Below are positions 11,201 to 22,981 of a DNA stretch of 43,198 nucleotides, piece by piece; the stretch's first letter is position 1; every line of letters begins with the position of its first letter. The DNA lies in contig FN649731.1 of NCBI GenBank assembly GCA_000310025.1, positions 673,094-716,291 of the forward strand, given 5' to 3'. The position numbers and the translations under genes were made by a program. This DNA is from Ectocarpus siliculosus (Eukaryota > Sar > Phaeophyceae > Ectocarpales > Ectocarpaceae). Under the pieces are notes generated by a model. That model saw nothing but the letters and a program-made list of their open reading frames with translations, searched no databases and was not told the origin of the DNA.

Positions 11201-13170
11201 TTGGGTCCTGGCCGTTGCGGTGGCTGAGCTCACGAGCGCATAGCATGCGCACGAATTAATCGTGTCGAGAGTCAAGAGCGATCGCAGTAAGTGCTGTTTA
11301 AGGGCGGACTCCACGACGCTGCTACCGTGGCACGCTCTCCTCTTGTACATAGCGTGTGAGAGTGAATGGGTATGCAAGTTACGTGACGATGATTTTGCTA
11401 GGGGTGGTGATACGATGGGAAAACCGTCGATGTTGTAGTTGTTGCGTCGACTGGGACAAAGGTTCAAGTGACTACTACTACTTGTTCTGGTGCTGCCCCT
11501 GTCGTCTAGGGTGCGGGACCATGTCCGTGCCATCGCTAGTCTCAGGATGTTTCCCGCGGACCAAATGCTGTTTGTGACCGACTCCAGCCTACGCCTTCGT
11601 TCGACGTGAAAACGGCGCGGGCTCTCCTGTGCGCATGTGGGGGCCGTGTAGCCTTCGTGCCTTGTGACCAACAATTACAATTTGCAAGGTGTGATCACAC
11701 TGCCGTAGATATCGCGAACGCCTCAGGTCACTTTCGGCGCGACTTTCGTGGGATTTTCAACACAGGAGTAGGTGCAGGCGGTCGCAGGTATTTTCTTCAA
11801 GCACATGACCGCACACCAGGTTTGCGGGCGTTCCAAATGGTATCTGCCCGTTGTGCACAGGAGGGGCAGCGGGCACTTGTGAACGTATCCCGCACCCCTT
11901 CCTAGTCCGAAGAAAAACACTGCAGACGCGAGAAAGCCAAACGCAAAGAGTCTACACTTGATATTGTCGTCGATCACAATTCAGCGAAGTTTTTTCGTCC
12001 CCGCGAACCGCGCCAAGCATCGTGACACCAGCAACACCTCCGCGCTATGCTTGCGCCGTCGGTGACAGGACTGCTGGATACGATTCCTGCCCGAGAGAGT
12101 CATACGCAGCTCAGCGGCCTCACAGCCCCCGTGCCACAAAACGCTCACTCCTAAGATATAGTTATGGTTTACCATCGCTTATGCACAAGGGTGATTACAA
12201 GTTTCGTTTTGCAAAGAAACAAACAAAATAAAAGCTCGTCTTTGTCCACCCGTGGGTAGACCAAAAACAACAACAGCAGAAGCTCAGCAAAACGAGAAAC
12301 AACTTTCCTAACACTTCTGACACGACCAACATCGGCGTGCCAACACATGTACGAACTAGGTGCTCTTTCTGAGCTGAGTGAGGTGGGCTATGTGGTAGTA
12401 GGGACGACATTACAAGGACTACAAAACACTTTACTCTTACACTCGGCAGCGGTTCCTTCCCGGCGGGAAAAAAAAAAAAACACTTTTTCCGGGAGAACAT
12501 GCTTATGTATCACGGCCTTGCCTATCGACCACGCAATCGCCCAGCGCAAAATACTAACTCCGAAATATCCGGGGAAACGGCGTCCATGTAGGTACGCCTG
12601 AACACACAACAATAAACTGAAAAAGACAACGTAGCGTGTTATCATCTCGCACAGGCGCAAGACAACCTTAACCTTAACAAAATGTACAGTTGGTTCGGCG
12701 GGTCGGCCGATGTTGTCTCAGAACAGCCAGCCCTCTTCCTGGATCGCTGTTGGCTTGACAGTGATACAGAGGACACGGCACACAAAAGTTCTACTCAAGT
12801 CTACAACTCGTCGCACGCCATTCATCAGCAGCCTCCCCGAGGCGCTGCTTCACACAAAACAACCTCGGCTACCCGATGTTGTCGCGGCGTAGTGCAGCGA
12901 CTCACCAGCACCGAGAGACAACAGTGTAAGCTCTTGACCCGCCCAGGGCTTATCGTCGCACCAGACCCAGCGGCAACAACACCAAGCACGACGGCGTTGC
13001 AGCCAGCCCCGCGGCTTGAGGCTGGCTGCACGACAACGACTTTCGCCTGCCGCTGGCAGCGATCGGTGGCGGACGCACAGGCACCCATCGCTTTCCACCA
13101 CGGTGCCCTGCGGCGGCACACACACCCAGCAGAAAACGGCGGTGTGAGGGCCACACGTTCGTCTTCCTCT
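11201..13170. other. Intergenic spacer between convergent genes
   Basis: The EDEM3-like gene ends at 11200 and the minus-strand receptor ends at 13171. I see no coding segment with recognisable domain content, no convincing splice pairs and no RNA gene. The part next to 13171 is GC-rich with overlapping open frames on both strands and may be 3' UTR of the minus-strand gene. The part at 11900-12700 is AT-richer and includes an A13 run near 12468. Confidence 0.5.
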
Positions 13171-14044
13171 TCACGAGGCCTGCCCGGGCGCGCTGGGCCG
13201 GTCGGGTGTGGCGTCGGGCGCTGTCGGGTTAACAGGGGGCGGCCTGATGAACTCCGTGGTGAAGGGGTTCTTGGGGTACGCCGAGGCCTCCGCCAGACCC
13301 GTCGCCTCCGCCGCCGCCCCCCGCCTCCCGAGCCCGGTGATCATGAGCTGGAACTCTCTGGCGAGGGTGGAGATCTCGTCGTCTCCCCGGCAGAGGAGGT
13401 AGTCCAGGCAAGCGGTGCGGTTCATCGTGTAGCGCCCCGCGGTTCGGCTGTCAATGCTGCCGCCACCGCCGCTGTCACAAGGAGGTTTGCAATTTGATTG
13501 CGTTGTTGTTTTCCATCACGACAAAATACAGGGAATGGTGGGCCGTACGAAGAACGAATCAGCAAACCACTATCCTTGGCTCGAGCGCAAAAACTATTCA
13601 GAGTTCTTGACGCCGCCCACGTTGCACCCACTCCTAGGGTATGTCGCTCATACCATGCGCAGCGGTCAGCCTACTGCTGTAGCATGCTACCTTGTGCTTC
13701 AACGAACGGCCGACGCGGGAACACGAACAACGAAGTTACGTCTGATGTTGTTCGAACAGGTTCTACAAACCTATTGCTATCGCTTCCCGTAGGGACATTC
13801 TGTGTCACAACGTTGTGGCCATCCATGCAACTCTGGGAAAGTATCACCTGCTCCCGTCTCTCCTGGCGCCCCATGTGGCCGCCACACTGCCGAAGACGTC
13901 GGTCTTCGCCCCGTCCTTGGCGATGCTGCGTGCGGCCTTGGTCATCTTGACGATGGGGCCAGTGATGGAGCCGGCCAGGAAGCACACGGAGAGAGCCACG
14001 GCGACCAGGGTGAAGCAGGCGACGATGGCCGTCGTGACGATGAT
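13171..14044 (-). other. TM2 and HAMP domain exons of the minus-strand receptor
   Basis: Exon 14044-13848 encodes IIVTTAIVACFTLVAVALSV, then CFLAGSITGPIVKMTKAARSIAKDG in two blocks: a membrane helix running into HAMP helix 1 with its conserved Pro. Exon 13447-13171 supplies GDDEISTLAREFQLMITGL, HAMP helix 2 with the conserved D/E-I-x-x-L-A-x-x-F pattern. The linker between the helices is about 15-20 residues longer than usual. The tail YPKNPFTTEFIRPPPVNP and following Pro/Ala residues have no recognised domain. Confidence 0.8.
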
Positions 14045-16430
14045 CTGGACGAAACGTAGAGAGAGAGGGAGGGCGGGGGGGAGAGACAGACAGACACACA
14101 GGCACACAAGGACGCGGAGACACATGCATGCGTGTTTTAGCACTTGCACGAGCTCGTGGTTTGGTTTTCAGGGCGAGATACAAAAATTTGGTGTCGATGA
14201 CGTACACCCGCCATCGGTGCTCCTCCTTCCCACTTGGACAAACACATGATTTTGCTTGAAACAACGAACGCGACCGACACGCGCTCGTCTGCCTCGCCGA
14301 AAACGACCCTCTTCGTTTCTTATAACGAACGTGCGTCACCCAAGACTGTTGTTAAAAAAAACGTGCGCCGTACCTCCGTGGTGCTTTCCTGGATCAAATC
14401 CGCCATGCCGTCTACCGGTCGGAAGATCTCGTCCCGCGGAACGGCGCTCAGGATGTAGTGGGTCACCGTGCCCTCGCCGCCGGAAACGGCCGTACCGAAC
14501 GTGGTCATGATGGGGGCGGCGATGAGGATCGACCCTTCCTCTGGTAGCGGTGGTACGGCACGCACCCGACGATAAGGCAACAAAAGTTAGTGCGCGTGAA
14601 ATAGGTACCACATGCTTATGCAGCACGGCAGGCAGCGTTAGTCACCAACGCCGGTTGGCGAAGCCCGCCGACCTAAAACGTCCGATAGTTGAGTACTCAA
14701 GTCCTACGCGGCACACCACACGGTTCGAGACGATCAGCAGGAGAAACGGGCGCGTCCAAACTGGGAGACAACATGTAAAAGAAGCCACAGCGGACGCGCG
14801 GCGCAGCCGCCGCCGCCGCCGCCGGGGGGGGGGGGGGGTTCCCTTCTGTTGCCCATGCGCGTCTCGTTTTCTCACCGTCGCCACCTCCGGTGGTAGACAC
14901 GGCTTTGAAGGTTTTGATGCCGCCGTTCTCGGTTTCCAGCAGCAGGTCTTCCCAGCCGTCGCCCTCGTCGCCGGAGCAGATGCCGTTCCCGAGCTCGCAC
15001 ACCTTTGGCGCGGGGGGAGCGCGGTGGAAAGCATGCATCATCGTCGTAGCATGGGGGACAGCAAGAATTTTTTTTGAAAAACGAGTGTGGACGAGAAAAC
15101 AAGAATCTGAGTGTGGCGAGCAGCGGGAAGAAAAAAAAAATTCGGACCTGTAAACACCCTGACCATTGGCTACTCTAGCGGGTGGTGGTATTTTTTCTCG
15201 TGTTATACTTCGGAATCAACGTTCGTGGTTTTGTCGCCTTTGCGTGCCATTGGGAAGCGAGGTTTACTAAGGTGCAGACCTCGCGTTGCAAGAGCGCACA
15301 AGGATGAGTCTACCACGTGTTCCACACTTCGCCAGCAGCACAACCCTTTCTAATAATACTCAGCCGGGACGAAGCCATGATGAGGTTTACCCTCACGGGT
15401 TCCACCAGAGACCCGAATTGCCTCAAGCAAGTTCCAAATTCCCTCCCTCCCGACGGAGGGAATTCAGGTCTGGGGGAAAACCCATCAAGGCTTCGTCCAG
15501 GCTGATTATTCCCCTCGCCTACGCTTCGATGCAAAAAGTCATCTCGCGTGTGGAGATCGACATACGGGAGTAGCCAATACAACAAATGGACAAGGATCGA
15601 GGCCGAGTGGCGCACCGTCGTGACGTCCTCCGCAGTGTCCCTGTCCCACGCTGCCCCCGCTGCCAGCACTACTCCTTCATCAGCCGTCGCCAGGATAGAG
15701 TATCCCGTGTCCAGGAAGTTGATGCCCTCCACCGACTCCTGCACTTGCTCCAGCCGCACGTCCACGCCGACGACTCCCAGGAGGCTGCCGCTGGTCGTTC
15801 CCGAATTGCTGCCAAGCGCATTGATTCGTGGTATGCAAAGACTTGTACTCAGTTATCCTATTGGTCAACATATGCGAGAAAAAAAATGACACACACAAAA
15901 AAGAAGGACGAGATAGAGGAGAGCGAGCCGGCCGAGAATCGTCGCGGCACGCACGCATCGACGTCCAGAGTTTCTTCCCTCAAAATATTCCGAAGCCCCC
16001 GCAGGGGGCTTGACTTTCTGCAGCGCGACTACACAGCAAAGTTTGCCGTCAAGTCTTCGGGGACACTCACTCACTCGATGTTCCGCGACCCGCTAAGTTT
16101 GGCTTTAGAGAGGGCCGCTTATTCTACGCCTTGTCTACGAGCAGGCGTTGTTCTCTTCGATCGTACTTTCTTCGATGTTTCTCATGTGTCCTGCCGGTAA
16201 CTCGTGTTGTTGCGATCCTGCAGGGCCAATCGTCGGTTGGAGTACAAGAGAGAGAGAGAAACAGCAGAAAAAAAGAGACTAACCTGTACACAGCCCGGGC
16301 TAGGGTAACGAGCCAGTCGTTCTCCGACCCCACGGCGTCGATGTAGGGAGGGGTGACGATCGCCTCCCCGAGAAAGGTCTCCGGATCCATGTCTGCGTTC
16401 TCGGCCAACGTGTACCTGGCAACAAAAGCA

Positions 16431-16476
<46 letters not shown>

Positions 16477-19400
16477 TTGTTGTTGCTGTTGCTGTTGCTG
16501 TTGCTGTTGTTGTTGGTGTTGTCGTCGTCGTCGTCTCGGTCGTTGGTGTTGTTGGTTGGCGTAACCTGTATCGCCCATCGCGATCTAGCAGCCGCACCCG
16601 CCGTTTTCGGGCAGCAAACCACACAATTTACTTTCAATCCGTCGGAAATCCTCCTCACACATACACAAACAATCCGGAAGCGGGGTACCGTCGTCCAACC
16701 TCTCCTGCCCCACCCCTCCCCCCGCGCGCGCGGGGGGGCAGAATTCGATGACTAGAAAGCGTAGTCAATACTGTTTGTCCCGCCGTTTTACAAGACTGGC
16801 GTGTAATCACCATATAGTCGGCTAGCGCGGTCGACGCTAGCTACACACAAATTTTTTACTCCCGTTGTAAGAGACTGGCGGCTTTTCAGTGGTCAGCCGG
16901 TTAGCGCGGTCGATGCTAATAATAATAAAAAAAATACACACACACACACCAGTCGCGCTCGGTAGGGTTGTAGCAAGGAGAGGTCCCGTCTTCCTGGACG
17001 TTCTCGCACGCGAAGGCCGAGCCCTCCACCGCGCTGAGGTCGGTGCCGGGGAAGTAGCGGAACATCTGGCTGGTGGTAGAGAGCTCCACGCCGAGGAGGA
17101 TGCCCTTGGTGTCGTTCGAGTTGATGTACATGGCCGGCCACAGCAGGTCCAGCCGGGCTGACTGGTTGATTCTGAGCTGCTCGTCCGCCGGAACCTCGAC
17201 CGTGTTGGACTCGGCGTCCGCGTAGTACCTGTAGCAGTCGAAAGTCATTCACGTTGGGGGGGTGGGAAGCGTACTCGTCTGGTTGCTGCATTGCCGCAGT
17301 TTGTTACACCATTGACTTGTCCACGAGCGTCCTCGAGAAACCGTAGTTGTTAGACCTTTGACTGTCCACGCGCGGCCTCGAGATCGCTCGCTTAGTTTGC
17401 TTTTGGCGCATTCGATTCGATCGAGTGGGCGTGAAGGGATCACGCCTCCTTTTCCGAGGCGAGGGGTACGGTGTTTGCTGTTACGAATAGGTAGGTACCA
17501 TCCCGTGCGGGCGCGTTCTTACCACGCCGCTTATCGTCATTCTCTACTGCGTAGCCCCTCCATATTAATCATTATTCCCTTTCAATTTTCGCTCGATGTG
17601 ACCACCGCCCGTACGGTCTTACCACCGCCGTTGTTTTCTCCGACGAGGAAGTAAATTCAGGGTGAAACCGAGGGGGATGCGCCTGGTGGTCGGTAACAAA
17701 CACCCACCGGCAAAGCGCCCCAACGTATGCGTAGGTAGCAACGACGAGAGTAGCTGTTGCCTATGACAGGGCGTGCCGCAACTGTCTCCGCAGATGTGCA
17801 TTTCATACTTTTTGTCTCAAGCCCTTGCGCATTCGACCCCCCCACCATCCCTTCTGAAGAGTAGACCCCCCCACTGACGGCCCACGATCTCCGTCCGGTA
17901 CGTGAGAATGGCCCTGCAACACTTCTTAGACTTGCCTTCCTTCGCTGCGCTCAACAAGAAGATTCTACCAACAAGCCCCAGTTGGATCTCTTTTCACCGC
18001 AACCAGGTGTCGCTACTAGCCAGCGCAGTTTCAGGGGGTGGGTGGAGGGGATTGGGAGGTGCCAGCCACTGCGGAAGGGGGGCGGGGCGGGCTCTCTTGC
18101 TGTTGTGCGTCCCTCCACGCACTCTCTCATCCAACCAACTACGGGAATTGTCCGGGGCTGGTTAAAACGTAAAAACGTGCGGTCCATACATAAATGGGCG
18201 CAAATGTGAAACTCTTGGCACGCGTGATGACGTCGTCAGACAGCCGCACCCAACGCGAACAGTCCCAAAATGGGAAAGACAGAGAGAGAGTCCTGCCCCA
18301 AGTTGTCGACGTGTTGTTCTTCACGCCAACGTTTCCCTCCCCTTCCTACTGCCACTGCTACTGCTGCTACACTACATTGCACGGTCTACCCACTTGATGG
18401 ACGTCGTACCGTAGACGACACAAGATAACACACCCACATAAAAAACCACACCCCCCACCGAATAAGACACCCGGGTGATAATTTTAGCCGTTTCTGACAA
18501 ACCATTGATTTATCACCGGGGCTACGTAAGATGACACACCCCTGAGATTACGCCGCATACATTCACAGGGCCCCCATGGGGCCCCTCCTTCTTCACCGGG
18601 GTGATACAACATCTGCCCCTTGGGCATCATCTGCGTAACTCTCTTTTGGTCGTACCCAATAGCAAGGTATGCAGCAGCCTACCTTTTTGTGACAGGGGGC
18701 AGGACGGATGGCGCACTCCGTGGTCACCGAGGTCATGTGCTCAGGAGTTTCGTCACTTCCGTTGAGTCCCTTTGTTTCACCACATTCCGCAGAACCACAA
18801 GCGTTCGTACAGGCATGCCTATCACCCCCCCGAAATACCACACCCCTTCAAGTGTGCGGCAGCAGCGGTTCAACTCTACAAGCAGTGTTACAACACCCGA
18901 CCCCCAAACACACCCTGTGGGTATTCGGACGTGCTATCACACCCACTTTTCATCAACCCCCCCTCATTTGTCACACCCCCAAACACACCCTGTGCGTGTT
19001 CGGACGTGCTATCACACCCCCTTAGGGGCCCCTAACGCAAGGAAGTAAGCACAAGATGCCGAACACCCTTAGCAGGATGCAGCGCACCCTTCATGCGACT
19101 CGCCGAATACCTCATGGCGCTTCGCCCTTGGTGATGTGAGAGCCTGGTCCGGTGAGAACCCGGCGTGCTCCGTCCCGGCTTTGTAGGGGTGCGAGGTCAA
19201 TGGTCAAACGACTACGGCATGCACGACTATGAGTACATCCCCCCCTTAGGGGCCCCTGCGAGCTGCACGTTATCACCCGGGCTACATGAGATACACACAC
19301 CCGACAGGATACCACCGGGTGATAATATTTTCAGAAGCCCAAAATGTTATCACCGGGGTGTGTTATCTTGTGTCGTCTACGGTACTAGATGTTACGGTCC

Positions 19401-22339
19401 ACCGACTTGATTCGACCCACCAGACGCTGCGGGAGAGGTCGACGGGGACGTCCTGTCGGCTGAAGCCCACCAGATTGGCTTCCGAGCTTTCCGTGATCTC
19501 GATGTCGCGGAGGTCGGTGTGGGCCGGAGAAAGGGGGTACCCTTCCTCTCCCCCGGCAAGGATGAGGTCCTGGGTAGCGGAGTTGATAGATACGAGCGAG
19601 GTATGAGAGTCACAGGAAAATTCGCGTCAACGGAAACGCTCTCTTCTATTGCGCAGAGACCGCGCGTCGACCTCGAGAAGGCCAACAGCAGTCTCCGCGG
19701 CAAGGCCGGTAACACCAGACGACATTCATTGCTAAAGCAGCTTTTGCCTCTTCATGTTCGCGAACTTATTTTCTTGCTCAGATATATCGTCTGGTCGACA
19801 GCGGCAGCTAGCTCAACATCAGCAGGAGAAGGGGAGCAAAAGAACGAACACACAACAAGCTTTGGTTCTTCTTCAGGCAGCAGCTGCGGCCAACCAATCC
19901 ACCGAGGTTGCAGCTCGAAAAAGAAGAAAACGTACCTCCTGGAGGGCGTCCCTGAGAGCGTGCGCCGAGACGTCGAGCACCCCGTACTGGATCTTCCGGA
20001 ACCTCTCTCCGATTGTAGCCGCGGCCTCCACGCTTGCGTCCCTGAGGTGCCGCTCTATCTGGGCTTCCAGGCTGTCGCGGGCCTCGGACTCAGCCTTGTC
20101 ACCGATGTAGGCCGTCGTGCCCATGACCACCCCGAGGGCCAGCAGCAGGCTTACCTACGGGAGTCAACGGGGTAAGGGGGCGGGTTGATTGATGGGCCGG
20201 TCCGTCGTTGTTGTTGTTGTGGAGATGAGCTTCACTACTGTGGGGGTATCGCGACCCCCTGTATAGCGACATGCCCTGCTTAGCCGCCAAAAAATCACGT
20301 GGCACCGCCGCACTCCGGTAGTATAACTGCTACAAAGTAGTTCGGATTAGCGACCTGCCCTGAATAGCGGCCACATTTCGTCGTGACCCTAGGGATCGCT
20401 AGACCGCCCCCCCCACTGTACGTTCATTCGCGATGGTTTGCCTTCGACAAAGGCGGCCAACCTAACGGAGCTGTTGGGAAGGAGAGATATGGCAACCTTC
20501 CACCTTTCGCTGGAGAAAAAGACATATCTCAGAATTCCACTGCCGCTGCGTGGTGACCATGTAGTGTCGGAGGGACCACAAATCGACCGCGATTGGAAAA
20601 ACGCGGTCGCAGACAAGTGGAACAAGTTGTGTGTTGTAGGTGGACCGCAGTCGTGTAGAAACACCTAACATACAAGTACTGATACGCATTCCATGTGCTA
20701 AGGACACATGGACCTGCCGCGGCGAAATATCTACCAATAATTGAACGCTGCTGTGCTGCATCTACATAGGGAGGATCTGCAAGCCAAAACCATTTAGTAA
20801 ATCATTCCCCCCTGTAGAGCGCAAGAGAGAGGGACAAAGAAACATGGGAGCCCGGGGAAAGTTCGTAGCGGGACTTGTTTTGTCAGGAACAGGAGGATTT
20901 CGACAATGCCAGACTTACTTCGACAAGCTACATTGCTGGTTTCCGCCATCCATGAAGGGCTGTGAAATACTTCGTAAAGAGGAGCAGGGATACAGAACTT
21001 CGACATGTACATTGCTAGTACGTAATTTGTCGGTTTTGATCATCGGAGAAACCTTACCCTTTGTCGGGTGTTTTTTTTTTTGTTTCGCCCCCCCAAGCCC
21101 CCCTACAATTGTAACAAGCTGCTCGCGAGGGAACCTCCGCATCATCTGTCCCGAAAAACTGTCACGGGTACCGGCTTGTGCACTATCGTAGCATAGGAAG
21201 CTAAACCCAAAATTGGTGCAGGGGAACCCCTAAAGGGAACCTCAATCCAAAACCCACGTGATTTCATACAGAAAAACCTTCTGCATGATGATGAGGGCAC
21301 CCTCCCGAAAAAAAAAATTGGTCGGGCCTCTGCATTTTGGGAACCTCCACCCAAGTTGCTCCACACGAACAAACGATTTTCCTCAAAATACAACACAATA
21401 ACTCTTCCCTACAGCAGTACATACAGCAGTAGTGAGGAACCTTTGCATTGGGAGGCGCTTTCCTCGACACCAAGGGCTCTGTCCACTACTGGCAACCCGT
21501 ACATGGCACCACAACGCTTCAACCTGGTACTGCTGTAGACTAGAGGGTAGGCACCGAGAGCGCGAGAGAACGCTGTTCTTCGGTGTGTGTGCGTTGGGAT
21601 GAGTCTATCATGTGGAGTACTATGTACAATGTACAGCAGAATTTTGCACGTGTCGCCGCCCCAGGTCTTGCCTGCTAACATATTGCACTGCTGTAGTATT
21701 CTGGTTCATGGGCCATCGGCATTGGAATCAACGCGAGGCGCTATGCTTCCACACGCACGGGGGGCACCGTGCCCGTACACGCACGGGGGGCACCATGCCC
21801 GTTTCCATGGTTGGGGCGGAGCGACTGCTGTGCCGTGTCTACTATGGACATGTAGCGACTAGAGTTAGTGTCGACGGGTGCGTGAAGAGCACCACCAGCT
21901 GATAATAAAGAGGCAGTGCATCGCCACCAATAGCCGCCACCATGCCATCACACCTACGTTTGCGCGCGTTGGTTGTGGACTGCCACCAACAACGAGCGTT
22001 TGCTTTTGGTTGCGAAACAGCAGCGCAGCATATTTTAGACAGCAGGGGCGGCGAGTCATACGAGTAACTACGCGAGTATGATCAAAGCATCAGCGCGAGC
22101 TGCTAGGCGCCTCTTTCTCTCTTGCTCTCTGCCGCTGAACGCTTTTGGTCTCTCTCTCTCCCTGCGATTCCGCCGGTGGCAACTCATTGAAGGAAACAGT
22201 TCGTCGGAAATACAAAAAAGAGGCTTTTACTGCTGCTCACCGCGGCGAGGGCGAGGAAGCTCAGCAGGAGCTGCTTCCGCAGCGGGTACTTCTTGTTTAG
22301 GCATGGCTTGCACGCTGCGGTCGCAGCGCGGGATGACAT
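13171..22339 (-). CDS. Cache-HAMP receptor-like transmembrane protein, complete, 612 aa
   Basis: Minus-strand exons in order: 22339-22241, 20154-19936, 19569-19421, 17228-16950, 16415-16284, 15808-15616, 15002-14876, 14540-14374, 14044-13848, 13447-13171. All have GT-AG borders and phases that match; the total is 1839 nt. ATG 22339-22337 follows AAAAC and is the first Met of the frame. Features: cytoplasmic basic N-terminus; TM1 at about residues 23-51, split across the first two exons (LLLSFLALAA / VSLLLALGVVMG); coiled-coil-like helix; a Cache-type sensor (PTERDWYTLA, IVTPPYIDA, SLLGVVGVDVRL); TM2 at about 456-480; HAMP (ITGPIVKMTKAARSIA, later DDEISTLAREF); about 55-residue tail. Cache domains bind small ligands outside the cell and HAMP relays the signal across the membrane. 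No kinase, cyclase or VWA domain follows. The ligand and output are unknown. The divergent plus-strand neighbour has the same front end. Confidence 0.8.
16432..16535 (+). repeat. (TTG)n microsatellite with GCTGTT and GTC variants
   Basis: An uninterrupted TTG run covers 16432-16475, followed by TTGCTG and GTCGTC variants to about 16535. It sits in a minus-strand intron about 16 nt upstream of the acceptor before exon 16415-16284, so on the sense strand it reads (CAA)n. Confidence 0.95.
16782..16917 (+). repeat. Diverged ~75 bp tandem repeat in a receptor intron
   Basis: Two copies share CCCG-TTG/T-A-AGACTGGCG, then GTC-GGC/GGT-TAGCGCGGTCGA-GCTA. They occupy about 16782-16857 and 16858-16917, between exons 17228-16950 and 16415-16284. 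Confidence 0.65.
18406..19385. mobile_element. Non-autonomous DNA element (MITE-like), 980 bp with ~30 bp terminal inverted repeats
   Basis: The left end 18406-18435 begins GTACCGTAGACGACACAAGA, and the right end 19356-19385 is its exact reverse complement over about 30 bases. The interior carries sub-repeats: CACCGGGGCTAC / CACCCGGGCTAC near 18517 and 19275, two TTAGGGGCCCCT palindromes near 19022 and 19235, and a tandem CAAACACACCCTGTG...GGACGTGCTATCACACCC pair at about 18905-19020. There is no transposase reading frame. No clear target-site duplication is visible in the flanks. It lies in the intron between receptor exons 19569-19421 and 17228-16950, only 35 nt from the donor. Confidence 0.75.
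20155..22240 (-). other. First intron of the minus-strand receptor
   Basis: This 2.1 kb stretch splits the first transmembrane helix. The donor is GTGAGC at 22240 and the acceptor is CCGTAG at 20157-20155. I find no coding segment or RNA gene in it. It contains a 26 bp tandem pair at 21752-21802 and a few short homopolymers. Confidence 0.6.
21752..21802 (+). repeat. 26 bp tandem repeat, two copies
   Basis: CACGCACGGGGGGCACC is repeated at 21752 and 21778 with one substitution downstream (CGTGCCCGT versus CATGCCCGT). It lies in the first intron of the minus-strand receptor. Confidence 0.85.
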
Positions 22340-22981
22340 GTTTTCCCGTCCTCCCTCTCTCTTTTCGGCGGTATCGCTGCTGCTGCTGCTACTGAACGAT
22401 CGCGGGATTGATGATGGGCGGGGTGGGGTGCGATTTTTCGTTCGTGTGTTTTTTTTTTGTATGACACTTTCGTGTCGTGTGTTGTCTTGTTCGTGCGTGC
22501 GCAGAAATTTCATTATTTCGTGGAACGCTCCTTGGGCGGTTCGAGGATCCGAAGTGTTCGCGGGAACCTCGGATCGATCCGAAGAGTTACATGACACCGT
22601 TCTTTTTTTTCGCGAGGCTGTTCCTCCGTTGCCCTTGGGATATTTCTGTATACTGAAATTAGCGTAGAAGAACGAACCCAATTTTGAATCTAAAGAATCT
22701 TTGTCCGAAACCACCTGTGGGTTTGGATCGAGCTCTCGACCGACGTGAGGATGATGACGAGAGGATACCCCTCTGGGCACAGAAAACCTCCAGAGAAACC
22801 AACTGCTTGTTGTGCTGGCTGACGGCCGACCCATGTCAGCGGGGCAATCAATCACCACGAAGCACAGGACGTAAACTTGCGTGTGTGTGTATCATCCGCT
22901 GACCCAGCTGTGGATGGCAACACTCTCTCCGTGTCTCTCCCGTGACCCGTGACCTCCGCACTTCGTCGCCAACAATTAAGC
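22340..22981. promoter_or_regulatory. Divergent intergenic region, putative bidirectional promoter
   Basis: The two receptor start codons (22339 on minus, 22982 on plus) face away from each other across 642 bp with no other gene. The region has a T9 run at about 22450, pyrimidine tracts and AT-rich patches near 22620-22680. I see no strong TATA box or motif I can name; the regulatory role is inferred from position. Confidence 0.45.

Larger units (their letters stand above)
14374..17228 (-). other. Extracellular Cache-like sensor region of the minus-strand receptor
   Basis: Five exons (17228-16950, 16415-16284, 15808-15616, 15002-14876, 14540-14374) encode the segment between the two membrane helices. 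Diagnostic blocks are LLWPAMYINS...GILLGVEL, CYNPTERDW|YTLAENA, EAIVTPPYIDA, WLVTLARAVY, SLLGVVGVDVRLEQVQ, DTGYSILATADEGVVLAAG, and later ILIAAPIMTTFGTAV and HYILSAVPRDEIFRPVD. The order (R-x-W-Y, then T-P-Y-x-D-A, then GVVGVD, then a GY-x-L strand) matches dCache_1-type domains. Several Cys (ACENV, SPCYN, VCELGNGIC) suggest disulfides outside the cell. Confidence 0.75.

Noticed and set aside
12682-13497. A 271-codon plus-strand open frame over the end of the minus-strand receptor
   Set aside because: It is antisense to the HAMP exon; the conserved residues are on the minus strand.
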